Notes under the pieces: generated by a model
Database searches by the model: none
Told to the model about the DNA's origin: nothing
The model's input: the letters and a program-made list of their open reading frames with translations, nothing else
In this document: in pieces, positions 54,201 to 62,507 of the stretch
How the letters are laid out: each line of letters starts with the position of its first letter
Numbering within the stretch: the first letter of the stretch is position 1
Origin: Neptuniibacter marinus
GTDB taxonomy: Bacteria > Pseudomonadota > Gammaproteobacteria > Pseudomonadales > Balneatricaceae
Reading direction: 5' to 3'
Length of the DNA: 64,000 nt
Assembly: GCF_001597725.1 (NCBI RefSeq)
Contig: NZ_LUTR01000019.1
Coordinates: 1-64,000, forward strand
Translations under genes and position numbers: made by a program

Positions 54201-55118
54201 CGTTTACAAGGCACCTTAGATATTTCTTCTCATAGCCGAGAAGGTACAGAGCTTCATTTAGCTATGCCTGCCAGCTCTTTGATGATCCGTACATTATTGG
54301 TTCGTTGCGGTAAGCAGGTTTTTGCCCTTGCTGGTCATGGGATTGAGCAGAGCTTGATCTCACTAGATGGTCAATTCAATCATCAGGGTGATGAGCTAAT
54401 GTTTCAGTATGAAGGGGATGATTATCCCGTTTATATGCTTGAGCATCTTCTTGATGAACGCGCTTATAACTACCTAGAAGCTGAGGCTATTCATCCTGTT
54501 TTGATTGTGAATCTGGCGCAAGGTGAACGGGTTGCTGTTTTAGTGAAAGAAGTGATTGCACATCGTGAGCTCGCGTTTAAACAGATGAGTGACTACCTCC
54601 CTGATCTACCTGGTTTACCCGGATTAACGATCTTGGCAAATGGACAGGCGGCTCCGATTGTCGATCTACCCGGCCGTATTCGTTATAAACGCTCAGCGTT
54701 CCATGAGCAGCCATTAATGGTTGAGATTGAGGCTGAATTAGAGCTACCAAGAATCTTAATAGTGGATGACTCCCTAAGTGCGCGTAAGACAATTGAGACA
54801 CTATTAAAAGATACTGGTTATGAGGTTATGACCGCGATCGATGGCCTAGATGCATTGAACCAGATGCGTAAACGTCAGCCGGATATGGTTATCACTGATA
54901 TGGAGATGCCGAGAATGGGTGGGGTTGAGTTAGCAACAGTGATTCGAAACCGTAATGAAACTACGCATATGCCGGTGATAATGATTACTTCTCGTTCTAC
55001 TGAAAAGCATAGAAAGGAAGCAGTTGAAGCTGGTGTCTCTGCATATTTAACAAAACCTTGGTCTGAAAACCAGTTATTGGATCAGATCGATGACCTATTG
55101 GCCGAAGTTTGTACCTGA
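51216..55118 (+). CDS. chpA: ChpA: CheA-type hybrid histidine kinase of the Pil-Chp system
   Basis: The 1300-residue kinase contains two similar acidic repeats in its first ~300 residues (each with DHDLPGLADFLALYAELL-like text, compare HDWSGFSDLLALYGELL), one clear HPt domain (phospho-His571 in AVHTLKGLANMAG), a CheA dimerisation helix pair (~700-800), an ATPase domain (HIIRNAVDHGIETP, DDGDGINTQRV, GRGIGMDVV), a CheW-like domain, and a C-terminal receiver (Asp1228 in MVITDMEMPRMGG). Pseudomonas ChpA has about 2470 residues and many Hpt-like domains, so this is a shortened form. It follows pilJ by 14 bp. Confidence 0.9.
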   Translation: MFDPKLAIEWLNAKQKLCLKMELPLTELIVELYEYVDQFSEHDLPGLADFLALYAELLESQPEEHIKQVDSVIHRLAEQLDGVFDGNASTVAQGLVSCLQDVAWAEPLPEEDSGFLLELLELDCRQLNSVDELDHSERADAELLDTPIPSSVDLDLDMTPDQTVEQPSSESSLAPSPVVESAFPGLFALLTDMAAALPYFSEEHTEKFYEQIDIHSEHDWSGFSDLLALYGELLAQLSDTDSAPCATALNQAILGLLSQPTADMIAPILALMTDQDWPEPVASEDTEFLSELLEQDLERLNSGTFVANEMDEGESVEPLALIKEVIEPLESQNLDGGVESDLPLEASQPLPEPPSFCSIDFTLLQEEGPKIEPAVIDMLSQSVTGLAEQWQENSLNSKLLDESRDLLATVIRALDTINLIGAKVLVEGLILNLDYLIENTIPLTVESSESIHACLTGLQEYFVDISVYERQQTLLDQYVDTQLPCRPTVEQASFIMGLLALASLQSSGDIEQETAGVDDIELQESEDIDPQLLDMLHHELPTLSDDFLNNIQKTFADSDKEALRSAQRAVHTLKGLANMAGIKGVANLAHRLEDVMEYLTGADQLPSGSLKNDLFEAADCLAAMSESVIEGTAVPDNALQVLQLIMDWDYRLKTEGLPALEQDSSSIIEGASIVAEQRLTDQPQPSDDKAANENALDESPVFRVPRSILDNLFRLAGESSTLNTQLDEEVTQLRGFTRTNRERHRILQRVLFELEQQFQEQINTQSELDESSDDFDPLEMDRYNEIHTTISRVQEAVADVREIQQEMEGRIQSLSSLHIAQSGLQKETLDNVLSTRLVPVKTIASRLQRILRQACRATDKKANLIIQGEDTLVDSFILNQLADPLLHIIRNAVDHGIETPRLRAQRGKPEEGCITLTFSLQDAMIDVKCRDDGDGINTQRVLAVAEEKELIEAGLELTDDEINRLILIPGFSTRGEISQLSGRGIGMDVVYQQILRLQGTLDISSHSREGTELHLAMPASSLMIRTLLVRCGKQVFALAGHGIEQSLISLDGQFNHQGDELMFQYEGDDYPVYMLEHLLDERAYNYLEAEAIHPVLIVNLAQGERVAVLVKEVIAHRELAFKQMSDYLPDLPGLPGLTILANGQAAPIVDLPGRIRYKRSAFHEQPLMVEIEAELELPRILIVDDSLSARKTIETLLKDTGYEVMTAIDGLDALNQMRKRQPDMVITDMEMPRMGGVELATVIRNRNETTHMPVIMITSRSTEKHRKEAVEAGVSAYLTKPWSENQLLDQIDDLLAEVCT

Positions 55119-55134
55119 TAAGGGGATTGCTTTT

Positions 55135-55941
55135 ATGAAGGGATTTCAATATTTAATATTGAGTTTGTTATTTATGAGCACAGTGGTTTCTGCTGAAATA
55201 ACATCTGTTGAAGCACTTATTAACTCATCCTCAAATCAAAATAGACTTAGCCAAGAGATGCTCAAAAACTATATTTTAGTGGGTATGTCTGTGCGTGCGA
55301 GAAAGGCCGAGCAGGATCTTAACGCAGCAATCGTTGAGTACGAGGCCGCAGAAACAGAGATACTTAAATATGTTAATAAGCATGCTTCTGAACAATCGCT
55401 TTCTTACAGTACACCAGATACGGTCGGTGACGCATTTAGAAAAGCGGCGGAACATTGGGACGTTGTAAAGCCTTTGTACGAAAAAGAACCAACAAAGGAG
55501 AACGTTGAGAATGTACGTGTGCAAACGGAACTGCTTTTGAAAGAGTGGATGTTAGTTACTGCTGAGATTAATGCTAAAACTGAGAGTGCATATGGAAACC
55601 TTATCAGTACAGCTGGGTTTGTACGTATGTTATCTCAGCGGGTTAGTAGTCATTATGCATTGCGTGCTTGGGGTTTCAACGACCGTTACTCAGAGCCCTT
55701 TATTGAGTCCTTACAGTTGTTTGAACAAAATAGGGATGTATTAGAGAGTAGTAAATTAAACAGTGATCAGATAAAAAATGAGCTCAACAAAATTCAGAAA
55801 GACTTTAAGCGTTTTAAAGATCTTTCTGATATGGATTTTAATAAAGCTTTATTACCGCTGATTATGCGCTCTGCGGAAAAAATCACACAAAGCATGGATA
55901 AAGTAACATCAATGTATCAGGGACTAAGTGTTAGCCCCTAA
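55135..55941 (+). CDS. exported protein with two PilJ-type (type IV pili methyl-accepting N-terminal) domains
   Basis: The 268-residue protein starts with a signal peptide (MKGFQYLILSLLFMSTVVSA) and has two helical repeats typical of the PilJ/NarX sensor domain: SSNQNRLSQEMLKNYILVG near residue 33, and TAGFVRMLSQRVSSHYALRA near 160. It has no second membrane segment or signalling domain. The ATG at 55135 has AAGGGG 9 bp upstream. It directly follows chpA (16 bp), so it may be a periplasmic partner of PilJ (inference). Confidence 0.75.
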   Translation: MKGFQYLILSLLFMSTVVSAEITSVEALINSSSNQNRLSQEMLKNYILVGMSVRARKAEQDLNAAIVEYEAAETEILKYVNKHASEQSLSYSTPDTVGDAFRKAAEHWDVVKPLYEKEPTKENVENVRVQTELLLKEWMLVTAEINAKTESAYGNLISTAGFVRMLSQRVSSHYALRAWGFNDRYSEPFIESLQLFEQNRDVLESSKLNSDQIKNELNKIQKDFKRFKDLSDMDFNKALLPLIMRSAEKITQSMDKVTSMYQGLSVSP

Positions 55942-55969
55942 GTTGGTTATCTACCTTGATTAGATTGGA

Positions 55970-56908
55970 TTAGATCGTTAAGACGATTTTCCCTTTTACT
56001 TTACCTGTCCGGCTTTCATCAAAGGCTTTTCCTACGTTTTCTAATGGGTAGGTGTTTGCTAACTGCAATTCCAGCTTTTTATCTACATACAAGCCTGCCA
56101 GTTTATCGAGTTGTTCGCTGTTAGGCTCGACACGTATTGGTTCCACCTTAACTCCAGCGGCGTTGCCAGCAGCGATAACTTCATCTTTGGTTACTGAAGG
56201 CAATGTAACTAAAGTACCGCCTGGTTTGACACAAGCAAGCGCCTCAATACCCACGTCGCCGCCCATGCAGTCAATCACTAGATCAGCATTTTCCACATGA
56301 TCAGTAATTTTCTGCGTGTGATAATCGATAACTAAATCGGCGCCTAGGGATTTCAGGAAATCGTGATTTGTACTTGAGGCGGTTGTAATGACTTTTGCGC
56401 CAGCCCAGTGGGCTAACTGAATGGCTAAATGACCTACACCTCCAGCACCGGCTAAGATAACAACTTGTTGTGATGCTTGTAGATTCCCTTTATCAAACAG
56501 AGCTTGCCAAGCAGTTAAACCGGCTAAACCTAAACCCGCCGCCGCGTGAACAGGAAGTTCTTTGGGTCGTAAGCTAATTTGATCAGTAGGTGCTGCAATA
56601 TATTCAGCAAAGCAGCCAGCACGCTCAGGAAAACGAATAAACCCAAAAACGGCGTCACCTACAGAAAATGTTGTTACATCACTGGCGACTTTCTCAACTA
56701 TGCCAGCAAACTCCCAGCCTGGGATAAAAGGTAGATCACCAATAAACGGCGCAGCACCGCCGCCGCCACAAGTTTTCCAATCAATCGGATTAACGCCCGC
56801 TGCCTGGTTTTTTATTAAAACTTCTCCAGAGTTAAGTTTTGGTTCTGTTAATTCTGTGTAGGATAAGGCTTCATTAGATCCAAACTGACTGATCTGTATT
56901 GCTTTCAT
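55970..56908 (-). CDS. medium-chain NADP-dependent oxidoreductase (quinone reductase-like)
   Basis: The 312-residue enzyme has AGVNPIDWKTCGG, the GroES-like N-terminal half, and the Rossmann motif VVILAGAGGVGHLAIQLAHW near residues 147-165, ending DESRTGKVKGKIVL. It lacks the zinc-binding cysteines of classical alcohol dehydrogenases, so it fits the quinone oxidoreductase/enoyl reductase branch. Substrate is unknown. It converges on the Pil-Chp operon and stands alone. Confidence 0.85.
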   Translation of the reverse strand: MKAIQISQFGSNEALSYTELTEPKLNSGEVLIKNQAAGVNPIDWKTCGGGGAAPFIGDLPFIPGWEFAGIVEKVASDVTTFSVGDAVFGFIRFPERAGCFAEYIAAPTDQISLRPKELPVHAAAGLGLAGLTAWQALFDKGNLQASQQVVILAGAGGVGHLAIQLAHWAGAKVITTASSTNHDFLKSLGADLVIDYHTQKITDHVENADLVIDCMGGDVGIEALACVKPGGTLVTLPSVTKDEVIAAGNAAGVKVEPIRVEPNSEQLDKLAGLYVDKKLELQLANTYPLENVGKAFDESRTGKVKGKIVLTI

Positions 56909-57070
56909 TTACAACTCCAGCGGCTGAATAAGTAACCCCTACCAAAAAGTAAGTTTTATAACCTATACAGGGCAGCCGAGAACACTGTTTTTTGGTAGGC
57001 TAGCTTTCTTAAGGGACTGATAAAATAATAACGAGTTCCTCTTTGATAGCAACAAATAAAGGCGAGAGTA

Positions 57071-57292
57071 ATGTATCTGGCAATAATAGAGCAGTTTTTG
57101 TTTTTGGGTGGGTTGTTGGTTTATCTTGTTTCTTTAGCAATGTATGCCGGTAGAACCAAAGATTACAAATCACTGATCGAGTTTTGGAAGCCAACTATAA
57201 ATATGACTAAGCGCGAATTTAATGTGAATCGCGCTGGTTTGACTATGATGGTCGCGGCAGTGGCTATCCGTATAATTAATTTTCTAATTTAA
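57071..57292 (+). CDS. small membrane protein upstream of cysZ
   Basis: A 73-residue protein with two hydrophobic segments (FLFLGGLLVYLVSLAMYAG and AGLTMMVAAVAIRIINFLI) and a charged loop between them (TKDYKSLIEFWKP). No family is recognised. GGCGAGAG lies upstream of the ATG, and the gene ends 11 bp before cysZ, suggesting one transcript. Confidence 0.6.
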   Translation: MYLAIIEQFLFLGGLLVYLVSLAMYAGRTKDYKSLIEFWKPTINMTKREFNVNRAGLTMMVAAVAIRIINFLI

Positions 57293-57303
57293 TAAAGGCG
57301 ATT

Positions 57304-58077
57304 ATGAAAGGAAATCCTATTAGAGGTGCTGGGTATCTGCTGCGAGGATTGCAGATGCTACCTGATCCGCAAATTCGGCCCTTTGTGCTAGTTCCCCTAT
57401 TAACGAATGTCGTGCTATTTATTGGTGCAATTTGGTTATTATTTAGCCAGTTTAGTGGTTGGGTCGATAAAATGATTTCAGCTTTTCTCCCCGATTGGGA
57501 GTGGCTATCGTTTCTGCACTATCTTCTTTGGCCGATCATGGCTTTATTAGTCTTTGTTATGGTTTATTACAGCTTTACTATAGTTGCGAATATCATTGCG
57601 GCTCCTTTCAATGGTTTCTTGTCTGAGAAGGTTGAGAAGCGTTTAAGAGGTAATGTGATTACTGATGAGGGCTGGAAAGCGGTGGTAGCACTTATTCCGC
57701 GATCTATTGCACGTGAGTTATCTAAACTGGCTTATTACCTTCCTCGGGTATTGTTTTTGGTAGTGCTGTCGTTTATCCCTGTGATTAATATTATTGCACC
57801 ATTTTTGTGGTTGCTGTTTGGTGCTTGGATGATGGCGATTCAATACTGCGATTATCCAATGGATAACAATAAGGTCAGCTTTAAAAATATGAAGTTGATG
57901 CTGAAATCGGATCGACTTACGTCTATTGGTTTTGGTGGCTTAATTCAACTGGGGATGATGATCCCGATCTTAAATCTGATCTTGATGCCTGCGGCGGTTG
58001 TTGGAGCAACGATTTACTGGGTTGAAGCTCATGCTGGGGTTGAGATCGATCTAGATCAGAAAAAGTTAGAGTCTTAA
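57304..58077 (+). CDS. cysZ: sulfate transporter CysZ
   Basis: The 257-residue inner-membrane protein has GAGYLLRGLQMLPDPQIRPF at the start, four or more hydrophobic segments, the NIIAAPFNGFLSEKVE motif and the AWMMAIQYCDYPMDNN motif near 180, all typical of CysZ. It takes up sulfate for cysteine synthesis. Other cys genes are not adjacent. It follows the small membrane protein gene by 11 bp. Confidence 0.9.
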   Translation: MKGNPIRGAGYLLRGLQMLPDPQIRPFVLVPLLTNVVLFIGAIWLLFSQFSGWVDKMISAFLPDWEWLSFLHYLLWPIMALLVFVMVYYSFTIVANIIAAPFNGFLSEKVEKRLRGNVITDEGWKAVVALIPRSIARELSKLAYYLPRVLFLVVLSFIPVINIIAPFLWLLFGAWMMAIQYCDYPMDNNKVSFKNMKLMLKSDRLTSIGFGGLIQLGMMIPILNLILMPAAVVGATIYWVEAHAGVEIDLDQKKLES

Positions 58078-58109
58078 GCAATTATCAGGCTATACCCAAT
58101 GATGACGAT

Positions 58110-59489
58110 TTAGGGAGTAGTCTGATTATCCTTAGAGTCTTCGACTTGCTGGAATCCCATCAATTTTTGCTCTTCGTAGGTGTTTTCTCCTGGCTCGGGG
58201 CGAACACCGACATTTTCAGCTGGGAAATGGCAAGCAAATGTACTTCCTTTACCTACTTTACTCTTAATGGTTAGCTGGCCATGGTGGCGAGCCAACACAT
58301 GCTTCACAATTGCTAGGCCTAAACCGGTTCCGCCACTGGCGGATGAGCGGCTTTCATCAACACGGTAGAAGCGTTCGGTTAGTCGAGGAAGATGAATAGA
58401 TTCTATCCCAGGGCCATTGTCTTTTACTGAAAAGTGCCCACCTTGTTCATCCACCCACCAGCTTACTTTAATATTTCCACCAGCGGGGGTGTAACGTACG
58501 GCGTTATAAACCAGATTAGAGAATGCGCTATGCAATTCGATCTCTTGACCGGAAAGATCATGTATTGGATCAATATTTAAGCTAAATTTGTGGCCTTTTT
58601 CCTGAGCTAGCTGCTCAGCCCCTTCCATAATGTGCTGAATAACATTCTGAATTTGAATAGGTTGCTCATCTGAGACCTGATGACTGGCTTCGAGTCTGGA
58701 TAGCAGTAGTAGATCAGACACGAGGTTTTCCATTCTGCGTGCTTGCTGCTGCATGGAGCCTAAACCGCGAATTAGAGGTCGAGGGAGGTCTTGGTCTAAG
58801 AAGGTTTCTAAATAGCCTCGGATGACCGTTAGAGGAGTACGTAGTTCATGGGAAGCGTTTGCTACAAAGTCCTGACGGGTTTGTTCTAGGCGAATAATTC
58901 GCGAAATATCCCGTGCAACCAGTAGCCGATCAGCGTCCCCAAAGCGCGTTATCTGATATTGAATTTTAAGATCGTTATGTGCAGGGGAGGGTAAAGTAAT
59001 TGGATCATTATATTGCCCACGTTTGTAATAGCGGACAAAACGGGGATCACGGAGTAGATTCATTATAGGCTTGCCTTGGTCCGTTTTATCGTCCAGACCA
59101 AGTAAGCGATTTGCTGATTTATTCCACCATTCAAGATTATTATTTTTATCAATAATAATGATAGCGTCTTGTAAAGCGGAGGTTGAATCTTGGAAGCGCT
59201 TAATTATGTTACCTAAGCGTGTTTCTCTCGTATGTTGGCGACGTTGTACGCGAGATAACTCATCAAACAACTCCCCCCAATGACCCGTGGTTTCCGGTAG
59301 TTCGATCTGGTCATCATTTTTATGAAACCAATCCATTAATTTATTGAATCGGTTTATTTGCAAGAGAGACCAGCCAATAAGCCCTAAGCTGGTGGCCCAG
59401 CCTGGATAGCCTAGTATTAGTCCTATAGTCAAAGAGGCACCACTCACTACCATTAAATTGGACAACATTGAGTGACGGTTCTTTTGCAT
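58110..59489 (-). CDS. phoR: phosphate regulon sensor histidine kinase PhoR
   Basis: The 459-residue kinase has N-terminal membrane segments (~10-45), a PAS domain (ALQDAIIIIDKNNNLEWWNK), a HisKA domain with His214 in FVANASHELRTPLTV, and an HATPase domain (NLVYNAVRYTPAGG, KDNGPGIESIHL, GGTGLGLAIVKHVL). It phosphorylates PhoB under phosphate limitation. It lies 32 bp after phoB in the usual phoB-phoR order; the C-terminal ~40 residues are an acidic tail. Confidence 0.93.
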   Translation of the reverse strand: MQKNRHSMLSNLMVVSGASLTIGLILGYPGWATSLGLIGWSLLQINRFNKLMDWFHKNDDQIELPETTGHWGELFDELSRVQRRQHTRETRLGNIIKRFQDSTSALQDAIIIIDKNNNLEWWNKSANRLLGLDDKTDQGKPIMNLLRDPRFVRYYKRGQYNDPITLPSPAHNDLKIQYQITRFGDADRLLVARDISRIIRLEQTRQDFVANASHELRTPLTVIRGYLETFLDQDLPRPLIRGLGSMQQQARRMENLVSDLLLLSRLEASHQVSDEQPIQIQNVIQHIMEGAEQLAQEKGHKFSLNIDPIHDLSGQEIELHSAFSNLVYNAVRYTPAGGNIKVSWWVDEQGGHFSVKDNGPGIESIHLPRLTERFYRVDESRSSASGGTGLGLAIVKHVLARHHGQLTIKSKVGKGSTFACHFPAENVGVRPEPGENTYEEQKLMGFQQVEDSKDNQTTP

Positions 59490-59521
59490 ATTACATCCTA
59501 TAAAAGCTATCGGAAAAGTCG

Positions 59522-60217
59522 TTAGGCTACATTGGCAGAGAATCGGTAACCGGTACCGCGCACTGTTTGTACCAGATAATCATGTCGAGCGCCAAGGGCT
59601 TTACGTAGACGACGGATATGCACATCCACCGTACGCTCTTCGACATATACATTGCCTCCCCAGACCATATCTAACAGCTGGCTACGGGAGTATGCGCGAT
59701 CTTGGTGTGTCATAAAAAATTGTAATAGACGAAACTCTGTAGGCCCTAGATCAATAGGATCTTGTTCTGAGGTTACGCGATGGGAGATAGGATCAAGTGT
59801 CAGGCCATCGACGCTTACCGGTTCTTCAATCCCTTTAGGTGTTGTACGACGAAGTACCGCTTTTAAACGCGCTACTAATTCGCGAGGAGAGAATGGCTTT
59901 GTGATGTAATCATCTACACCTGCTTCCAGCCCTTTGATCTTGTAATCCTCATCACCTTTAGCGGTTAGCATGATAATGGGGAGATCAGCGGTTGTTTCAT
60001 CTTTGCGTAAACGACGAGCGAATTCAATGCCGCTAGTGCCGGGCATCATCCAATCCAATAAGACCATATCCGGTTTATCGTCTACGATCAGGCTGTGCGC
60101 CTCATTAGCGTTCTCCGCTTCTAAACAGTTGTATCCAGCCATTTCTAGTGCAACTGCGATCATTTCGCGAATAGGCGCCTCATCATCTACGATAAGTACG
60201 CTTTTAGAATCAGACAT
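59522..60217 (-). CDS. phoB: phosphate regulon response regulator PhoB
   Basis: The 231-residue regulator has a receiver domain (SVLIVDDEAPIREMI, phospho-acceptor Asp55 in MVLLDWMMPGTSG, PIIMLTAKG, ITKPFSPRELVARL) and an OmpR-type winged helix (DLGPTEFRLLQFFMTHQD, then VDVHIRRLRKALG, and GTGYRFS). It activates phosphate-starvation genes. A Pho box 57 bp upstream of its start points to autoregulation. Confidence 0.95.
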   Translation of the reverse strand: MSDSKSVLIVDDEAPIREMIAVALEMAGYNCLEAENANEAHSLIVDDKPDMVLLDWMMPGTSGIEFARRLRKDETTADLPIIMLTAKGDEDYKIKGLEAGVDDYITKPFSPRELVARLKAVLRRTTPKGIEEPVSVDGLTLDPISHRVTSEQDPIDLGPTEFRLLQFFMTHQDRAYSRSQLLDMVWGGNVYVEERTVDVHIRRLRKALGARHDYLVQTVRGTGYRFSANVA

Positions 60218-60273
60218 GGTGTTATTGCCCTTTATATTTCAATTTATCGACGGGGCTATTAGAAGACAATACT

Positions 60274-60291
60274 GTTACACAAATATTACAG
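60274..60291 (-). promoter_or_regulatory. Pho box upstream of phoB
   Basis: The minus strand reads CTGTAAT-ATTT-GTGTAAC, two 7-bp direct repeats spaced by 4 AT-rich bases, close to the PhoB consensus (CTGTCAT repeated at 11 bp). It lies in the short gap between ubiA and phoB. Confidence 0.7.
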
Positions 60292-60310
60292 ACTGCATTG
60301 AATTACTAAG

Positions 60311-61222
60311 TTATAGCTTAAAAAGATCCGATTGTGCTAAGAAATAATGGCTTGCGACACCAATAAAAATCACTAAACCTGCATAATGATTATTTAAAAA
60401 CGCTTTGAAGCATAGATCACGTTCGCGATTACGGATAAGGAACTGTTGATAAATAAAGAAGCCTGCAGCGCAGATTAAACCGAGATAGTAAGGCCAATCC
60501 AAGTGAATCTGTTGACCAACTAAGGCAAGAGTAATCAGTGTTGTTAGTTGGAGAATCCCTATAATAACTTTATCTGCATCGCCAAATAGTATGGCAGTTG
60601 ATTTAACACCTATACGTAGATCATCATCTTTATCGACCATGGCATACATAGTGTCATAGGTGATAGTCCATAAAACATTGGCTATATAAATTAACCACGC
60701 ATAAATAGGTACACTTTCAGTCACTGCGGTAAAAGCCATAGGAATAGCCCAAGAAAACGCAGCGCCCAAAACTACTTGTGGTAGGTGAGTGTAGCGCTTC
60801 ATAAAAGGGTAGCAGACAGCTAATGCTAAACCTCCTAAAGATAAAATAATGGTTTCTATATTGGTAAAGAGTACCAGTACAAATGCGGCCAACATTAAGA
60901 TGGTAAAGAGAATTAAGGCTTCCCTTGGACTAACCAGGCCGGAAGGGATAGGTCGCATGGCGGTACGTTTAACATGACCATCTATCTTGCGATCTGCGTA
61001 ATCATTAATTACGCAGCCTGCTGAGCGAGTAAGAAAAACCCCAAGCGTGAAGATAATGAGGATGTCGTATGCAGGCATACCTTCCGCTGCCATCCATAGG
61101 GCCCAGTAAGCTGGCCACAGAAGGAGATAGCTGCCTATGGGCTTATTTATACGCATTATTTGTACAAATGCTCGCAGTTTAGCTGCGCTGAAAGGGGCGT
61201 TTTTTTGTGTTCCAGAGGCCAT
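60311..61222 (-). CDS. ubiA: 4-hydroxybenzoate octaprenyltransferase
   Basis: The 303-residue membrane enzyme attaches the polyprenyl tail to 4-hydroxybenzoate in ubiquinone synthesis. The first Asp motif is [20 protein letters not shown], the second is [18 protein letters not shown]; several membrane helices surround them ([15 protein letters not shown] and others). It lies downstream of ubiC, which supplies its substrate, and upstream of phoB. Confidence 0.96.
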   Translation of the reverse strand: MASGTQKNAPFSAAKLRAFVQIMRINKPIGSYLLLWPAYWALWMAAEGMPAYDILIIFTLGVFLTRSAGCVINDYADRKIDGHVKRTAMRPIPSGLVSPREALILFTILMLAAFVLVLFTNIETIILSLGGLALAVCYPFMKRYTHLPQVVLGAAFSWAIPMAFTAVTESVPIYAWLIYIANVLWTITYDTMYAMVDKDDDLRIGVKSTAILFGDADKVIIGILQLTTLITLALVGQQIHLDWPYYLGLICAAGFFIYQQFLIRNRERDLCFKAFLNNHYAGLVIFIGVASHYFLAQSDLFKL

Positions 61223-61282
61223 AAAGTTGTCTGCGATTTAATTCGTTAATTAGACGTGCGTTTACTAAAATACTAATTAGGT

Positions 61283-61819
61283 TTAGTTTACCTGCAGAAG
61301 TTGCGGCAGGAAAACCTCTGAAACCAAAAGAGGCTTTTTCGATAGAAAAAATACAGATCGGCGCGCCCATACTTTTTCCGTACTATTAAGCGATAAACGA
61401 CATATTTGTAAGCGTCCACGCCGCATAGTTGGATCGCTGAATAGCAAACTACCTAATGACCGATTGCCTAATACTCTGAGCTGACGTTCCGCACCGCTGA
61501 GTGTTTGTGCTGGAATAATTGATCGAGCGAAGACCCAAGGTTGGCCATTGCCGATGAGTTGAACTTCTCGAATGAGTGCAACTTGGCGGTAATCCATTTT
61601 TAGCGCTTTAGCTTCTGAGCGCGTGGGTCTAAACCAACCTTGTTGTACCACTTCAACTCGAAAGTCGCCTTTACTTAGTTTTATCAAACGTTGTGTCAGA
61701 GAGCCGTGGTCAGTAAACCAAGTGCGCAATTGTTGGGGGGCGACCTGTTGATAGGGACGACGGAGTGATTTCCAACGAGTATCAAAACTTTGTCGAGTAA
61801 GGGCAGCTTTTATGGGCAC
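61283..61819 (-). CDS. ubiC: chorismate--pyruvate lyase
   Basis: The 178-residue enzyme turns chorismate into 4-hydroxybenzoate. VALIREVQLIGNGQPWVFARS, LGNRSLGSLLFSDP and WARRSVFFLSKKPLLVSEVF match the UbiC family, including the Arg and Glu near the active site. It precedes ubiA by 60 bp on the same strand, forming a ubiCA unit. Confidence 0.93.
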   Translation of the reverse strand: MPIKAALTRQSFDTRWKSLRRPYQQVAPQQLRTWFTDHGSLTQRLIKLSKGDFRVEVVQQGWFRPTRSEAKALKMDYRQVALIREVQLIGNGQPWVFARSIIPAQTLSGAERQLRVLGNRSLGSLLFSDPTMRRGRLQICRLSLNSTEKVWARRSVFFLSKKPLLVSEVFLPQLLQVN

Positions 61820-61907
61820 AGATCAGTTGTCCTGAGATTTCATCAAAACCAATATCTTAACATGTATGAGTATCTCCAGCCGATAGGCTGAGGTAGTATC
61901 CCTTTTT

Positions 61908-62489
61908 ATGAATATACAAAAATTTTCTTTTCCTGCAGAAGAGGCCGCGACTTTAACTCAGCAGTGGGTTGAATCTATAGTCGTGGGCCTTAATTTATGT
62001 CCCTTTGCGGCCCCTGAGGTGCGTAAACGAGCAATCCGATTTAGTGTGTCACATGCGACTGAGCTGGATGTTGCAATCCAAGATTTTCTAAACGAATTAC
62101 AGCATATTCAGAACTGTAAAGAATCTGAGCTATCCACTAGCTTAATCAGTTTTACTGAGACTGCCATCGACTTTTATAGCTTTCTTGATCTATTGGATAT
62201 GTGCCAAGATGCGTTAGAAGATGCCGGTCTTGATGGGGTTTTTCAGTTGGCTAGTTTTCATCCTCAATACTGCTTTGCTGGCGTTGATGCCGATCATATT
62301 AGTAACTGGACCAATCGTGCGCCGTTCCCCACTATTCATATTATCCGTGAAGGGCAGATGAGTCGTGTTTTAATGCACTATAAAACGCCAGAGGAGATCC
62401 CTGAGCGGAACATAGCGCTAATGGAAACTTTGGGACGTGAAGGTCTTATTGAACGTTTTCCACCTCTGGAAAAATACTTTGAGAAGTGA
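61908..62489 (+). CDS. DUF1415 family protein
   Basis: The 193-residue protein has WVESIVVGLNLCPFAAPEVR near residue 20, FQLASFHPQYCFAGVDADH near 115 and NRAPFPTIHIIRE near 138, the signature of DUF1415 proteins. Their function is unknown. No membrane segment or signal is visible. It diverges from ubiC and converges on the LysR gene. Confidence 0.85.
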   Translation: MNIQKFSFPAEEAATLTQQWVESIVVGLNLCPFAAPEVRKRAIRFSVSHATELDVAIQDFLNELQHIQNCKESELSTSLISFTETAIDFYSFLDLLDMCQDALEDAGLDGVFQLASFHPQYCFAGVDADHISNWTNRAPFPTIHIIREGQMSRVLMHYKTPEEIPERNIALMETLGREGLIERFPPLEKYFEK

Positions 62490-62507
62490 CTATCGCGGGA
62501 TAAACCT

